From: Aegilops tauschii subsp. strangulata
Lineage: Eukaryota > Streptophyta > Magnoliopsida > Poales > Poaceae
Direction of reading: 5' to 3'
Assembly: GCF_002575655.3 (NCBI RefSeq)
Contig: NC_053036.3
Coordinates: 158,200,627-158,264,626, forward strand
Length of the DNA stretch: 64,000 nt
Under the pieces are notes generated by a model that saw nothing but the letters and a program-made list of their open reading frames with translations, did not search any database and was not told where the DNA came from. Positions within the stretch are counted from its first letter, which is position 1; each line of letters begins with the position of its first letter. Made by a program: the position numbers and the translations under genes. Below are positions 12,801 to 25,508 of the stretch, in pieces.

Positions 12801-14069
12801 TACTGATATACCGGGATTATGTCCCTTGAGTTTGCGTTCCTTACGCGGTCGGGTGATTTATGGGACCCCCTTGACAGTTCGCCTTGAATAAAACTCCTCC
12901 AGCAAGGCCCAACTTTGGTTTTACTATTTGCCGCCTAAGCCTTTTCCCCTGGGTTTTCGCGAGCCCGAGGGTCATCTTTATTTAAACCCCCGGGCCAGTG
13001 TTCCTCTGAGTGCTGGTCCAAACTAGAGCCACTTGCAGCGCCACCTTGGGGAAACTCGAGGATTGGTTTTAGCTGTACGTAGTGTTCATCCGGTGTGCCC
13101 TGAGAACGAGATATGTGCAGCTCCTATCGGGATTTGTCGGCACATTCGGGCGGCTTTGCTGGTCTTCTTTTACCATTGTCGAGATGTCTTGTAAACCGGG
13201 ATTCCGAGACTGATCGGGTCTTTCTGGGAGAAGGTTTATCCTTCGTTGACCGTGAGAGCTTATGATGGGCTAACTTGGGATACCCCTGCAGGGTATTATC
13301 TTTCGAAAGCCGTGCCCGCGGTTATGAGGCAGATGGGAATTTGTTAATGTCCGGTTGTAGATAACTTGTCACTTGACCCAATTAAAATACATCAACTGCG
13401 TGTGTAGCCGTGATGGTCTCTTCTCGGCGGAGTCCGGGAAGTGAACACGGTCTGAGTTATGTATGACGTAAGTAGGAGTTCAGACCACTTCTTAGTCATT
13501 GCTAGATGACGAACGTTCCGTTGCTTCTCTTCTCGCTCTCATTTGCGCAAGTTAGCCACCATATATGCTTATTGCCGCTGCAGCTCCACCTCATTGCACC
13601 ATCCTTTCCTACAAGCTTAAATAGTCTTGATCTCGCGGGTGTGAGATTGCTGAGTCCCCATGACTCACAGATTCTACCAAAACAGTTGCAGGTGCCGACG
13701 ATGCCAGTGCAGATGATGGCGTCGATCTCAAGTGGGAGTTCGACGAGGAACGTGGTCGTTACTATGTGTCTTTTCCTGACGATCAGTAGTGGAGCCCAGT
13801 TGGGACGATCGGGGATCTAGCATTTGGGGTTATCTTATTGTCATCTGGATTTTGACCGTAGTCGGTCTATATGTTTGTATTCTGGATGATGTATGATTAT
13901 ATTTATGTATTGTGTGAAGTGGCGATTGTAAGCCAACTCTTTATCCCAGTCTTGTTCATTACATGGGATTGTGTGAAGATGACCCTTCTTGCGACAAAAC
14001 CACTATGCGGTTATGCCTCTAAGTCGTGCCTCGACACGTGGGAGATATAGCCGCATCGTGGGTGTTACA
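9870..14069 (+). repeat. 5' LTR of the Tekay-type element
   Basis: 4200 bp, starting TGTAACACCCC and ending GGTGTTACA. It contains a GC-rich CCG-repeat section at about 10440-10800 just after the predicted TATA box. Several open frames of 60-175 codons run through it, but each is present in the 3' LTR too and none shows a domain. Compared with the 3' LTR it keeps a 118 bp block (11409-11526) and has a shorter CCG run. Confidence 0.95.
10405..10412 (+). promoter_or_regulatory. Predicted TATA box, 5' LTR of the Tekay-type element
   Basis: TATAAATA in the context 'cctctacctataaatatgcat'; the same box lies in the 3' LTR at 20249-20256. It precedes a CG-rich transcribed-leader-like region. Transcription would start roughly 30 bp downstream. 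Confidence 0.6.
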
Positions 14070-14072
14070 AGT

Positions 14073-14087
14073 TGGTAATCAGAGCCA
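14073..14087 (+). other. Primer-binding site, initiator Met-tRNA type
   Basis: Three bases after the LTR end the sequence reads TGGTAATCAGAGCCA. It matches the plant initiator methionine tRNA-type site TGGTATCAGAGC except for one extra A. The extra base may be a mutation of this copy or a family feature. The following 14090-15226 is an untranslated leader in which no gene is recognised. Confidence 0.75.
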
Positions 14088-15226
14088 TCCCCGACTTAGG
14101 AGCCCCCCTGCTTGATCGAATCGCTGGCGTTGTTGAGTCTAGAACAAAAATATTTTGAGTCTTAGGATTATATATATCGGAGAGTAGGATTCTTTTTACT
14201 CCTCAGTCCCTTCGTCGCTCTGGTGAGGTCTCCTGACGTAGAAGTTTTGACTATTCTCTCCTCAAATTTCACAAAAAAAAAAATTTAGGATCACGCGGGA
14301 ATCTTGGAATCGTTCCGATGGTTTTGTGACGAGAACATTGTTCTTGGTGCCTCCTGACATTTAGGGGTTGTGGCAGTGTCCCGGGGAGTTGAGCTCCGAG
14401 GTGTTGTCGTCACAATTTTATCGTTGCAGTTCTGGAATACCTGAGTTTCGCCGACATCGAAATCTCTTTTATGCAGTTGTTGGTGAGATCACCTCGACGC
14501 CACCCAGTACTGGGGCGGGAGTTCGGGAGTATTGCCATAACTTGTATAACGGATGTTTTTCGAAGGTTGAGGTAAACGATTTCCGAAGATTTATTGGTTA
14601 TGTGTTGACGGATGGATACAGCTGGATCTAGGGATTGCTAGTTTGGGTGATATATTTTGTGTCCCCTGTATCCCCTACACCAGATTGCATAACCAGAAAG
14701 TTTCGGGAGTTTATAAGTGGGAATTCTAGTAGCCTTAGGATATCTTTCCGACAAACGCATGATATGAGATTGGGGTTCGACGTCTAGTGGTCCGCCTTTC
14801 CACGGTTGATTTTACAGTGGTCTCGTAGTGTCTTAAAGAGTCCTTGGCTATGCCGACTCGGGGACGCTTCGCATGTCATGTGCACAGCCTTGTACATGAT
14901 GGTGCTGTACGATCGAGCCTGTGTGGGCCCCACCACGAAAACTTCGGACGAAATCTCTATCATATGTTTGTTCCGGCTTATTCTGCAAGCCAATACTTTG
15001 TTTTGTTTTAAATTGTGATATTCGAGTTGCTTCGAAGTCATATGTTGATTCCATATCTTTTCTAAGTGGCTTCTCAACTTATGGAAGTGTGATGATTTAC
15101 TACGGAATTCATTCGTTCATCCTCGTTCGAATGTTTATTGTGAAGACTATATGTTGCAATTTCTATCCGTTGATTCTACTTATCTATTATTCTATCAAGA
15201 TGCTAACGGATGTCACCCTCTTCAGG

Positions 15227-16024
15227 ATGGCTCCGCCAACGCGTCAGAATCCGGATCACAATGAAGGGAGTCAGTCGAACCCTCCGCCACCACCTCCACC
15301 TCCGGAGGCATGGCAAGCTATCATGGCAGCCACCAACGCCAATGCTCAGATGATTCTGCAACTCTTGCAAGAACGTACTCAAGGGCAAGGCAATCAAGGC
15401 AATCAAGGTCAAGGCAACAATCAGTTCCACTTTTCCACTCTCAACCAGTTTCTCGCAAATCAGCCCAAGTCTTTCAGCTACTGTGCCGAGGCCACGGATG
15501 CCGATGATTGGCTCGTGGACATCAACAAGCATTTTGAATGTAGCAATGTCAGGCCTGAGGACTATGTCAAGTTCGCTTCTTTCCAGCTCAAGGACCAAGC
15601 TGCTGATTGGTTTCAGCAATACAAAGATTCCAGAGGAGGTCGTGTGATCACTTGGACTGACTTCTGTCGGGACTTCAAAGCGCACCACATTCCACAAAGT
15701 GTTGTTGAGAGCAAGCATGAGGAGTTCCGCAATCTCAAGCAAGGCAACATGTCTGTGTATCAATACAACATTCAGTTTCAGAAACTTGCTCGCTTCGCTA
15801 AACAAGACGTTCCTGATGAAAAGAGTATGATCTATCACTTCAGAGGTGGCCTTAGAGAGGATCTGCAGTTAGCTCTCGTTCTTGTTGAGCCTACTCAGTT
15901 TGATCAATTCTATAATATGGCACTGAAGCAAGAGGCTGCTCAGCTCAAGTGTGAGGCTTCTAAGAAGAGAGTCAGAGACGCAGTTCAGTCTTCTTCTTCC
16001 TCACTTGTGACAGCTAAGCAATAG
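15227..16024 (+). pseudogene. gag: gag of the Tekay-type element, with a stop before the zinc knuckle
   Basis: Start chosen at the ATG at 15227 (MAPPTRQNPDHNEG...), where the Pro/Gln-rich N-terminus of chromovirus Gag begins; the frame is open further upstream but that is leader. A retrotransposon Gag (capsid) domain is visible at about residues 85-200, with WLVDINKHFE and WTDFCRDFKAHHIP. Gag packages the element RNA in virus-like particles. The TAG at 16022-16024 interrupts the frame, which continues without shift into the zinc knuckle and pol from 16025. A CAG to TAG change is the likely cause. Family members normally read through as one polyprotein. Confidence 0.88.
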
Positions 16025-19000
16025 AAGTTCCGGTTGCCTCCTCCTCCTCCGTTTCGTCAGCCTTATCAGCAGAAGAACAAAGGTGGCCATGGTTCTTCCA
16101 ACTCTTCCAACTCTGGCTATCAGAACAAGTCTCAGAATCAAGCTCCAAAGTCCAATGCTCCTTATCACCGTCCACTCTCAGAGGTGACTTGCAACAAATG
16201 TCAGCAGAAGGGTCACTATGCTAACAAGTGCTTCAACCAAAGGCGCCTGCCTCCTCCTCCTCCTGTCAGATCTTCCAGCAATGCAGTGGTCAAGCATAAT
16301 CCAAAGTTTGCTAAGGTGAACATGATGAATGCAGCTCAAGCGGAGGAATCTACTGATGTGATAATGGATAATCTTCCTGTTAATGATATTCCTGCAAAAG
16401 TTCTTTTTGATACTGGTGCATCTCTTTCTTTCATTTCAAGACCTTTTGTTGCCAAGCATGAATTTGTGACGGAAAAGATCCCTATCCCGTTGAAGGTTGT
16501 GTCTCCGGGTAAGCAAATGACATCTAATAATTGTGTCCCGGATGTTTCCATCAAGATGGGCGACTATAAATTTCTGTCTAAACCAGTTGTTCTTGGTGAC
16601 TCGGATATTGATCTTATTCTCAGGATGGACTGGCTTTCTAAGCACAAGGCTCAACTTGATTGTGCTGCTAGGGAAATTCAATTGACACACTCGTCTGAGG
16701 ATGTGATTATTTTTGCCGCTCGTGATGAAACCATTCGGTTTTTCTCTCTCAATGAGAAGGGCGAATTGAATGCCATCTCTCAAATTCCAGTCGTTTGTGA
16801 GTATCAAGATGTCTTTCCAGAAGAGCTTCCGGGTATGCCTCCTCATCGGCCAGTTGAGTTCGTTATCGAACTAGAGCCTGGCACTGAACCCGTTTGCAAG
16901 CGTCCATACAAGCTTGGACCCAACGAGCTGAAGAAATTGAAGAAACAACTCGATGAACAAGAGCGTCTGGGTTTGATCAGACCGAGTTCTTCTCCATGGG
17001 GTTGTGGTGTTCTTTTTGTCAAGAAGAAGGATGGCACGGACCGACTTTGTGTCGACTACCGTCCATTGAACAAGAAGACAATCAAGAACAAGTATCCACT
17101 TCCCAACATCAATGAGCTATTTGAGCAACTCAAAGGGGCTAAAGTATTCTCGAAGCTTGACCTTCGTATGGGTTATCATCAGATTCGCATTCGTGAAGAA
17201 GATATTCCCAAGACAGCATTCAGAACAAGCTTTGGTTCTTATGAATATACTGTCGTGTCGTTCGGCCTTGTCAATGCTCCTCAAGTGTTCTCTCGGATGA
17301 TGAATTTCATCTTCAACCCCTATACCAATGAATTCGTCCTGGTGTATCTCGATGATATCTTGGTCTTCTCCAAGAATAAGCAGGATCATGCTAAACATTT
17401 GCGATTGGTGCTCGACAAGCTCAGAGAGTATCAATTCTATGCGAAGTTCTCTAAATGTGAGTTTTGGCTTGATGAAGTTCTTTTCCTTGGTCACATCATC
17501 TTTGCCAAGGGCATCGCTATTAACCCCGAGAAGGTGTCCGCAGTTGTGAATTGGGAACCTCCTCAAAATGTCAAGCAGCTCGCAGTTTTCTTGGTCTTGC
17601 AAGCTATTGTCGAAGATTCATTGAGAATTTCTCCAAGATTGCAAAGCCTCTTTCCAACCTCCTTCAGAAGCATGTGAAGTATGTCTGGTCTCCTGAGTGT
17701 GACGTTGCCTTCAACACTCTCAAAGAGAAACTAGTCACAGCTCCTGTCTTGACTCCTCCTGATGAATCCAAGCCATATGAAGTTTTCTGTGATGCTTCTC
17801 TCCAAGGTCTCGGTGCTGTGTTAATGCAAGAGAAGAAAGTTGTGGCCTATACCTCTCGTCAGTTGAAGCCCAACGAGAAGAACTACCCCACTCACGATCT
17901 TGAGTTGGCGGCAGTTGTCCATGCATTAATAACGTGGAGACATCTCTTGTTGGGAAGACAAGTGGACATTTTCACTGATCACAAGAGTCTCAAGTACATC
18001 TTCACTCAGCCCAACCTCAACCTCAGGCAGACTCGATGGGTTGAAATGATTCAAGAGTACAATCTGAGTATTGAATATACTCCAGGCAAAGCAAATGTCA
18101 TTGCAGATGCTTTAAGCAGGAAGGCTTATTGCAACAGCTTAATTCTCAAGCCTTTCCAACCGGATCTTTGTGAAGCTTTCCGCAAGCTGAATCTCCAAGT
18201 TGTTCCTCAAGGCTTTCTTGCCAACCTCATAGTCTCTCCTACTTTGGAAGATCAAATTCGTGAGGCACAACTCCTTGATGCCATGGTGAAGAAGGTGAAA
18301 CGTGGTATCGACAAGGGTCTTTCCAAATACAAGTGCTATCGCATTGATGACAGAGACACTTTGTTCTTCGAGGACCGGATTGTGGTTCCGAAAGGTGATC
18401 TAAGGAAAGTCATAATGAACGAGGCGCACAATTCTCTCCTTTCCATTCATCCTGGAAGTACGAAGATGTATCATGACCTCAAGCAGTCGTATTGGTGGAC
18501 TCGAATGAAGCGAGAAATTGCTCAATTCGTGAATGAATGTGATGTCTGTCGAAGAGTGAAAGCAGAACACCAACGACCAGCTGGTCTCCTTCAACCTCTC
18601 GCTATCCCAGAATGGAAGTTTGATCATATCGAAATGGACTTCGTGACTGGTTTTCCAAAGTCCAAGCGCGGAAATGATGCTATCTTTGTTGTCATTGACA
18701 AGCTTTCTAAAGTGGCTCATTTCCTTCCAATCAAAGAATCCATCACAGTAGCTCAGCTGGCAGAGCTTTACACCTCCAGAATTGTCTCCTTGCACGGCAT
18801 TCCACAATTGATTTCTTCTGATCGTGGAAGCATCTTCACCTCTAAGTTCTGGGACTCCTTCCAGAAGGCCATGGGTACAAACATTCGCTTCAGCACAGCT
18901 TTCCATCCTCAAACTAGTGACCAAGTCGAGCGAGTCAACCAAATTCTTGAAGATATGCTCAGGGCTTGTGTCATTTCCTTTGGCATGAGATGGGAAGATT

Positions 19001-19677
19001 GTCTTCCATATGCTGAATTCTCCTACAACAACAGCTTCCAAGCGAGTTTGGGCAAGGCCCCATTCGAGATTCTCTATGGCAGAAAGTGCCGTACTCCTCT
19101 TAATTGGTCAGAGACTGGTGAACGCCAACTTCTTGGCAATGACTTAATCACTGAAGCTGAAGAAATGTGTAAAGTCATCCGTGATAATCTCAAAGCCGCG
19201 CAATCGCGCCAGAGGAGTTACTATGATAGTAAGCACCGTGATTTGGCTTTCGAGATCGGAGACCATGTCTACCTCCGCGTCTCTCCAATGAAAGGCACTC
19301 GTCGCTTCGGTATCAAAGGGAAGCTTGCCCCTAGATACGTGGGTCCTTTCAAGATCATTGGCAAAAGAGGCGACCTCGCCTATCAACTTGAGCTTCCTTC
19401 CAACTTCGCGAACATGCACGATGTGTTCCACGTGTCACAGCTCTGCAAGTGCTTCAAGACGCCTGAGCGCACTATCAACTTCGAAGAGATTGACCTCCAA
19501 GAAGATTTGTCTTATCATGAGCACCCCGTTGCTATTCTTGAAGAAACTGAGCGCAAGACTCGCAACAAGTCAATCAAATTCCTGAAAGTGAAGTGGTCGC
19601 ACCATTCCGACCGGGAAGCCACCTGGGAACGCGAGGACCATCTCCGTTCCGAATATCCGGAGTTCTTTCAGTCCTAG
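16025..19677 (+). pseudogene. pol: pro-pol of the Tekay-type element: zinc knuckle, protease, RT, RNase H, integrase, chromodomain-like tail; frameshifted
   Basis: In order: a CCHC zinc knuckle ([14 protein letters not shown], about 16189); aspartic protease ([12 protein letters not shown], about 16403); reverse transcriptase with YLDDIL at 17344; RNase H (FCDASLQGLG and DHKSLKYIF); integrase with an HHCC zinc site (about 18440-18555) and D, D, E positions at DFVTGF, SSDRGS and VERVNQ; and a C-terminal tail with FLKVKW and WEREDHLRSEYPEF, which matches a chromodomain-like targeting tail. At about 17580 the frame changes because one base appears to be missing between RT and RNase H, so the product is split. 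The motif [10 protein letters not shown] and the integrase motif HPQTSDQVERVNQ differ from the usual FGLTNAP and TDGQSERVNQ, so further substitutions may have damaged it. It is a recent but inactive copy. Confidence 0.92.
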
Positions 19678-19697
19678 ATCTCGGGACGAGATCCTCT

Positions 19698-19713
19698 CGT
19701 AGTGGTGGAGTGT
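19698..19713 (+). other. Polypurine-like tract before the 3' LTR
   Basis: 'cgtagtggtggagtgt' lies directly before the LTR. The purine-rich core (gtggtggag) is where plus-strand synthesis would start. It is less pure than usual. Confidence 0.55.
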
Positions 19714-22700
19714 TGTAACACCCCGCATGTAACTTGCCATATTTGTAACTCCGACTCTTGCCATTTCCGGCTATGTGTTATGTTATTCCCTCCGTTGTCG
19801 GGTTTTGTCTTTCGTTTTGCATTTTGTCATGTCATGCATTTTCATATCATGTCATCATGTGCATTGCATTTGCATACGTGTTCGTCTCATGCATCCGAGC
19901 TTTTTCCCCGTTGTCCGTTTTGCAATCCGGCGCTCCTATCTCCTCCGGTGCACCCCTCTTGTTTTCTTTCGTGTACGGGTGTCAAACTTTCTCGGAATGG
20001 ACCGAGGCTTGTCAAGTGGCCTTATTACACCACCCGGAGACCACCGGTCAAGTTTCGTTCCATTCGGAGGTCGTTTGGTACTCCAACGGTTAACCGGGCA
20101 TCCGCAAAGTCCACTTGTGTGTTGCAGCAAAACCCCCCTAAAAACCAGCCCAAAACCCACCAAACTCTCTTCCATGCTCTAGGTCGTTCGATCACGATCA
20201 TGTGGGCGAAAACCGCACCTCATTTGGAGCCTCCTAGCTCCCTCTACCTATAAATATGCATCTCCCCCGAGATACGAAACGCAGACGAACCCTAGCCCCG
20301 TTCCCTCTCCGCCGCCGGACACGTCCGGACCAGACCGGACGCGTCCGCCGCCGCGCCTCGACGAATCGCGCGCCGCCACGTCATCAGCCCCGCCGCCGCC
20401 GCGCCGGCCCGCGGAGCCCACGAGGGGTCCGCGCGAGCCCGCGTTTGCCCCGCCGCCGTCAGCCTCCGCGCCGCCGCCGCCGCCGCCGCCGCCCGCCGGC
20501 GCAACGCCGCCGCCGCCGGCAACCCCGCGCCCTGCCGCCTCGACACCGCGGCCATCCTCCGCCGCCGGCACGCCGTGCCCCGCCGCCGCGTCTTCCCCCT
20601 CCGGCGCCCTCCTCCCTCCGCCGGAGTCCGCCGCCTCCTCTTCCTCCGGCCGGCGAGCGCCATCGGAGCCCGAGCTCCCTGCGATCCCGATCTGGATCGA
20701 GTCAATGCTTTAGGTTGACCCCGAGCCCCCTCAAAATTTCCAAGTTTTTTGCATTTTACATATTACATGCCCCTGTTCTCTGCATCATAACTCACTGTGC
20801 ATAGCTCCGTTTCGCGTGTGTAATATGTAAATTTGTTCGTCTCGTGATGCTCTTCATTTTGTTCAATTGCACCATGTTCATTAGAAGTCATCTTGATGCC
20901 CAAATCTCTGTTGGAAGAGGGCTAGTTGCTGTTATTCTCTGGTTCTTATCAGAACTTGGAGATTTGTCATTTTTGTATCATTTAATCTGTGCATCTTATG
21001 GGCATAAGCTCTACATGTGTTTTGTTGTATGTCATGTCATCTTTCCAGTGGTGTAGTCCATGTAGTTTTGTGATCTCTGTGGTGACTAGCACAAGCATGC
21101 AAAGTAGGGCCCGTAATATTTCTGATTTCAGGGACTTAGTGATTTCTCTAAGTCCTTGTCTGCTGTAATTTTGTTGCCATGTAAACTTAATGCTACAGAG
21201 AGATCCATGCATATTTTGGAGATGTTCAGTAAGGATGTTTTGTAGCTATAGTTGTAATTGATCCATTCCTTGCCATGGATAGAGAGACCCATACATGTTA
21301 TGCTTTTGTTCTTGCCATGGATAGCTTAATAAACATGCCATATTGCTGTAGGTGTGCTTGGTTTGTCATGCATTGCTCTGTAGTGAGTGCATCAAGCTCA
21401 CAAAGAGGCCTACATATTATTATTTCTGCCATGCTCTGTTTTCTGCTAAGTCTGAAACCTGATAACGAAACTTGCTATGTTTACATGCTTGCCATCATAT
21501 CTTCTGGCCCCTTTTGGCTTATGGTCATTAAGGGACTTTTGTCATATGCATTTAGTAGAACACTTACATGCCTTGTTTTGCTATGTTAAGTTCCTGTAGC
21601 ATGTTGATTTCGTGCTCTGAACATTGCTACCTGATGCTGTTTTCTGCCATGTCCAGTTTTTCACTAAGTCTGTGAACCTGTAATCTTTTGCACTTTTGCC
21701 ATGATTGTTTGAGCTTGATATGTTGTAATCTAGATGTATCTCAGTGTTCATCTTTTGTCAAGCATCTCCTGTAGATTACTTCCATGTGCTTTGTTACTAT
21801 GTTGGGATGCTGTAGCATTGTTACTTGTTGCATTTTAAGTGCTATCATGCTGTTAATCGCAGATTCGTGACATTCTTGTTTTGCTTGCCATTTGCAAACC
21901 GTGCATCCGTTTCCGGTGATCTTTATATCGATTTCGACCGAAATCATCTCATATTTCCAGTGGCATGCTTGGTTTTCCAAGTTACTGCCATGTACATCAT
22001 TTTCCTTCCGGAGCACGCATATGCATCGCATATCATATCTTGCATATCATACATGTTTTGCATCATGTTGCTTGTGCATTCCTCGTTGTTGATTGTGGTT
22101 CCGTTTGTTTGTGTTCTTGTCTTGGGTAGAGCCGGGAGACGAGTTCGTGAACGAGGAACCTATTGAGTACGCTTACGAGGATCAAGCTTTCGACAACTCT
22201 GAGAACCTTGCAGGCAAGATGACCACCCCTCGAAATCACTTCTATCTTTGCTTTGCTAGTTGTTCGCTCTATTGCCATGCTCCGCTACCTATCACTTGCT
22301 ATATCATGTCTCCCATATTGCCATGTCAGCCTCTAACCATCCTTTCCTAGCAAACCGTTGTTTGGCTAAGTTACCGCTTTTGCTTAGCCCCTCTTATAGC
22401 GTTGCTAGTTGCAGGTGAAGTTGAAGTGTGTTCCATGTCGGAACATGGATATGTTGGGATATCACAATATCTCTTATTTAATTAATGCATCTATATATTT
22501 TTTGGTAAAGGGTGGAAGGCTCGGCCTTATGCCTGGTGTTTTGTTCCACTCTTGCCGCCCTAGTTACTGATATACCGGGATTATGTCCCTTGAGTTTGCG
22601 TTCCTTACGCGGTCGGGTGATTTATGGGACCCCCTTGACAGTTCGCCTTGAATAAAACTCCTCCAGCAAGGCCCAACTTTGGTTTTACTATTTGCCGCCT

Positions 22701-23833
22701 AAGCCTTTTCCCCTGGGTTTTCGCGAGCCCGAGGGTCATCTTTATTTAAACCCCCGGGCCAGTGTTCCTCTGAGTGCTGGTCCAAACTAGAGCCACTTGC
22801 AGCGCCACCTTGGGGAAACTCGAGGATTGGTTTTAGCTGTACGTAGTGTTCATCCGGTGTGCCCTGAGAACGAGATATGTGCAGCTCCTATCGGGATTTG
22901 TCGGCACATTCGGGCGGCTTTGCTGGTCTTCTTTTACCATTGTCGAGATGTCTTGTAAACCGGGATTCCGAGACTGATCGGGTCTTTCTGGGAGAAGGTT
23001 TATCCTTCGTTGACCGTGAGAGCTTATGATGGGCTAACTTGGGATACCCCTGCAGGGTATTATCTTTCGAAAGCCGTGCCCGCGGTTATGAGGCAGATGG
23101 GAATTTGTTAATGTCCGGTTGTAGATAACTTGTCACTTGACCCAATTAAAATACATCAACTGCGTGTGTAGCCGTGATGGTCTCTTCTCGGCGGAGTCCG
23201 GGAAGTGAACACGGTCTGAGTTATGTATGACGTAAGTAGGAGTTCAGACCACTTCTTAGTCATTGCTAGATGACGAACGTTCCGTTGCTTCTCTTCTCGC
23301 TCTCATTTGCGCAAGTTAGCCACCATATATGCTTATTGCCGCTGCAGCTCCACCTCATTGCACCATCCTTTCCTACAAGCTTAAATAGTCTTGATCTCGC
23401 GGGTGTGAGATTGCTGAGTCCCCGTGACTCACAGATTCTACCAAAACAGTTGCAGGTGCCGACGATGCCAGTGCAGATGATGGCGTCGATCTCAAGTGGG
23501 AGTTCGACGAGGAACGTGGTCGTTACTATGTGTCTTTTCCTGACGATCAGTAGTGGAGCCCAGTTGGGACGATCGGGGATCTAGCATTTGGGGTTATCTT
23601 ATTGTCATCTGGATTTTGACCGTAGTCGGTCTGTATGTTTGTATTCTGGATGATGTATGATTATATTTATGTATTGTGTGAAGTGGCGATTGTAAGCCAA
23701 CTCTTTATCCCAGTCTTGTTCATTACATGGGATTGTGTGAAGATGACCCTTCTTGCGACAAAACCACTATGCGGTTATGCCTCTAAGTCGTGCCTCGACA
23801 CGTGGGAGATATAGCCGCATCGTGGGTGTTACA
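19714..23833 (+). repeat. 3' LTR of the Tekay-type element
   Basis: 4120 bp, same ends as the 5' LTR. It differs by an expanded CCG tract at about 20468-20515, a small insertion near 22091, and the replacement of the 118 bp block of the 5' LTR by 15 bp at 21271-21285. Otherwise only scattered substitutions are seen. Confidence 0.95.
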
Positions 23834-24710
23834 GAAGGTGTCTGTTGAGTTGGCGTGAATCGAGATTGGGATTTGTCACTCCGTGTATCGGAGAGGTATC
23901 TCTGGGCCCTCTCGGTAATACACATCACAAGAAGCTTGCAAGCAAAGTGACTAAGGAGTTAGTTGCAAGATGATGTATTACAGAACAAGTAAAGAGACTT
24001 GCCAGTAATGAGATTGAACTAGGTATGGAGATACCGACGATCGAATCTCGGGCAAGTAACATATCGACATACAAAGGAACTACGTATGTTGTCATAAGGG
24101 TTCGACCGATAAAGATCTTCGTAGAATATGTAGGAACCAATATGGGCATCCAGGTCCCGCTATTGGTTATTGTCCGGAGAGGCGTCTCGGTCATTCTACA
24201 TCATTCTCGAACCCGTATGGTCTGCACGCTTAACGTTCATTGACGATATACTATTATATAAGTTATGTGAGTTGGTGACCTAATGTTCTTCGGAGTCCCG
24301 GATGAGATCACGGACATGACGAGGACCTCCGGAATGGTCCGGAGGTAAAAATTGATATATAAGACGATGCTATTTGGTCACCGAAAAGGTTTCAGAATGT
24401 ACCGAGTAATCATCGGATCACCGGAAGGGATTCCAGGAGGCCACGGGAGCATATTGGCCCAAACGGGCCAACGAGGGAGAGCACACCAGCCCATATAGGG
24501 CTGGCGCGCCCCCACCTCATGGCAGGCAGCCCTAGGGAAGGAAGGGAGAGGGCTAGCCCCCTCTTTCCTTCTCTTCCACATGCAAGGAAAGGAAAAGGGG
24601 GGCTCCCCTCCTGCGTTTCCCCCCAAGCACCAGGAAGGAAAGGGGGGCTCCAGGGCTCGCTGCTGGCCCCTTTGGGGGTGCCCTAGGGCTGCCTCCTCCT
24701 CCCCTCCACC

Positions 24711-24720
24711 TATATATATG
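24711..24720 (+). promoter_or_regulatory. Predicted TATA box of the Angela-like LTR
   Basis: TATATATATG follows a C/T-rich stretch in the distal part of the LTR, in the sense orientation. This is where a U3 promoter would be expected. Position and sequence only; no other promoter element was checked. Confidence 0.5.
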
Positions 24721-25250
24721 AGAGGAGGGAGAGGGGCAACACACACCACGATTCCCAAGCCGTGTGCGGCGCCCCTCTCCCTCTAGTTCATCCTCGGCCA
24801 TAATTTTCATAGTGCTCGGCGAAGCCCTGCGGGGATAGTTGCACCACTACCGTCACCACGCTATCGTGTTGCCAGAACTCATCTACTACCTTGCCCGACT
24901 TGCTGGATCAAAAAGGCGAGGACGTCCTCGAGCTGAACGCGGAGATGACGCGTGTTCGGTACTTGATCAGGCGGATCGTGAAGGTGTACGACTACATCAA
25001 CCGCGTTGATAAACGCTTCCGCTAAACGGTCTACGAGGGCACGTAGACATACTCTCCCTTCTCATAGCTATGCATCTTCATGAATAGATCTTGCGTGTGT
25101 GTAGATTTTTTTTTGATTTCCATGCAACGTTCCCCAACAAAAAATGACTTGCATACTTATGTCCCTAGTACGTACAAAACAGAAGAAAAAAACAGCAAAA
25201 AGATAAAGGGGAAAACGGCCACATTGAAACATGGAACATGGGTCTGCGTT

Positions 25251-25508
25251 GTACTCCCTTCGTCCTTGAAAAAGTGTACTTCCAACTTTATCGGAAAGTC
25301 AAAAAAAATATGTTTGACCGTATTTATACAATAATATACCAACATTTATACCATCAAATTAGTAGCATTAGATTCATAATAAAATATATTTTCTTCATAT
25401 ACCTTTTTGGTTTCACAAGCACTGATATATTTTTGCACAAACTCGATTAAACTTTGAAATAGTTTGACCCTTCAACTGAAAGTACACTCTTTTAAAGACG
25501 GACAGAGT
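25251..25508. mobile_element. Stowaway-type MITE, about 258 bp
   Basis: It starts 'ctcccttcgtccttgaaaaa' and ends '...tttaaagacggacagag', an imperfect terminal inverted repeat, with TA on both sides. The AT-rich middle and the end sequence match Tc1/Mariner-type Stowaway MITEs, which are abundant in Triticeae. No coding capacity. It lies about 110 bp after the Angela-like LTR. Confidence 0.8.

Larger units (their letters stand above)
9870..23833 (+). mobile_element. Complete Ty3/gypsy LTR retrotransposon, Tekay/Del-type chromovirus
   Basis: A 13,964 bp element with long near-identical LTRs (9870-14069 and 19714-23833), both TGTAACACCCC...GGTGTTACA. It is flanked by a perfect 5 bp duplication GAAGG (9865-9869 and 23834-23838). 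The internal region has a primer-binding site, a 1.1 kb leader, and one gag-pro-RT-RNaseH-integrase frame ending in a chromodomain-like tail, followed by a purine-rich tract. The gene order and 3' tail put it in the chromovirus branch; very long LTRs with the TGTAACACCC start suggest the Tekay/Del group. Size resembles the barley BAGY-1 type, but I cannot confirm the family. Few LTR substitutions suggest a recent insertion. The copy has an in-frame stop and a frameshift, so it could move only with help. Confidence 0.93.
9423..25139 (+). mobile_element. Angela/WIS-like Copia solo LTR, split by the Tekay gypsy element
   Basis: The left part (9423-9869) starts TGATGGAAATATGCCCTAGAG and the right part (23839-25139) ends ...AACGTTCCCCAACA. 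These are the ends I know from Angela/WIS-type Copia LTRs of Triticeae; the usual start is TGTTGG, so the first bases have one change. Without the gypsy insertion the LTR is about 1748 bp. It is flanked by AAAAA on both sides (9418-9422 and 25140-25144), which fits a 5 bp target duplication, though a poly-A duplicate is weak evidence on its own. No internal region or second LTR is present, so it is read as a solo LTR formed by LTR-LTR recombination. Confidence 0.85.
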
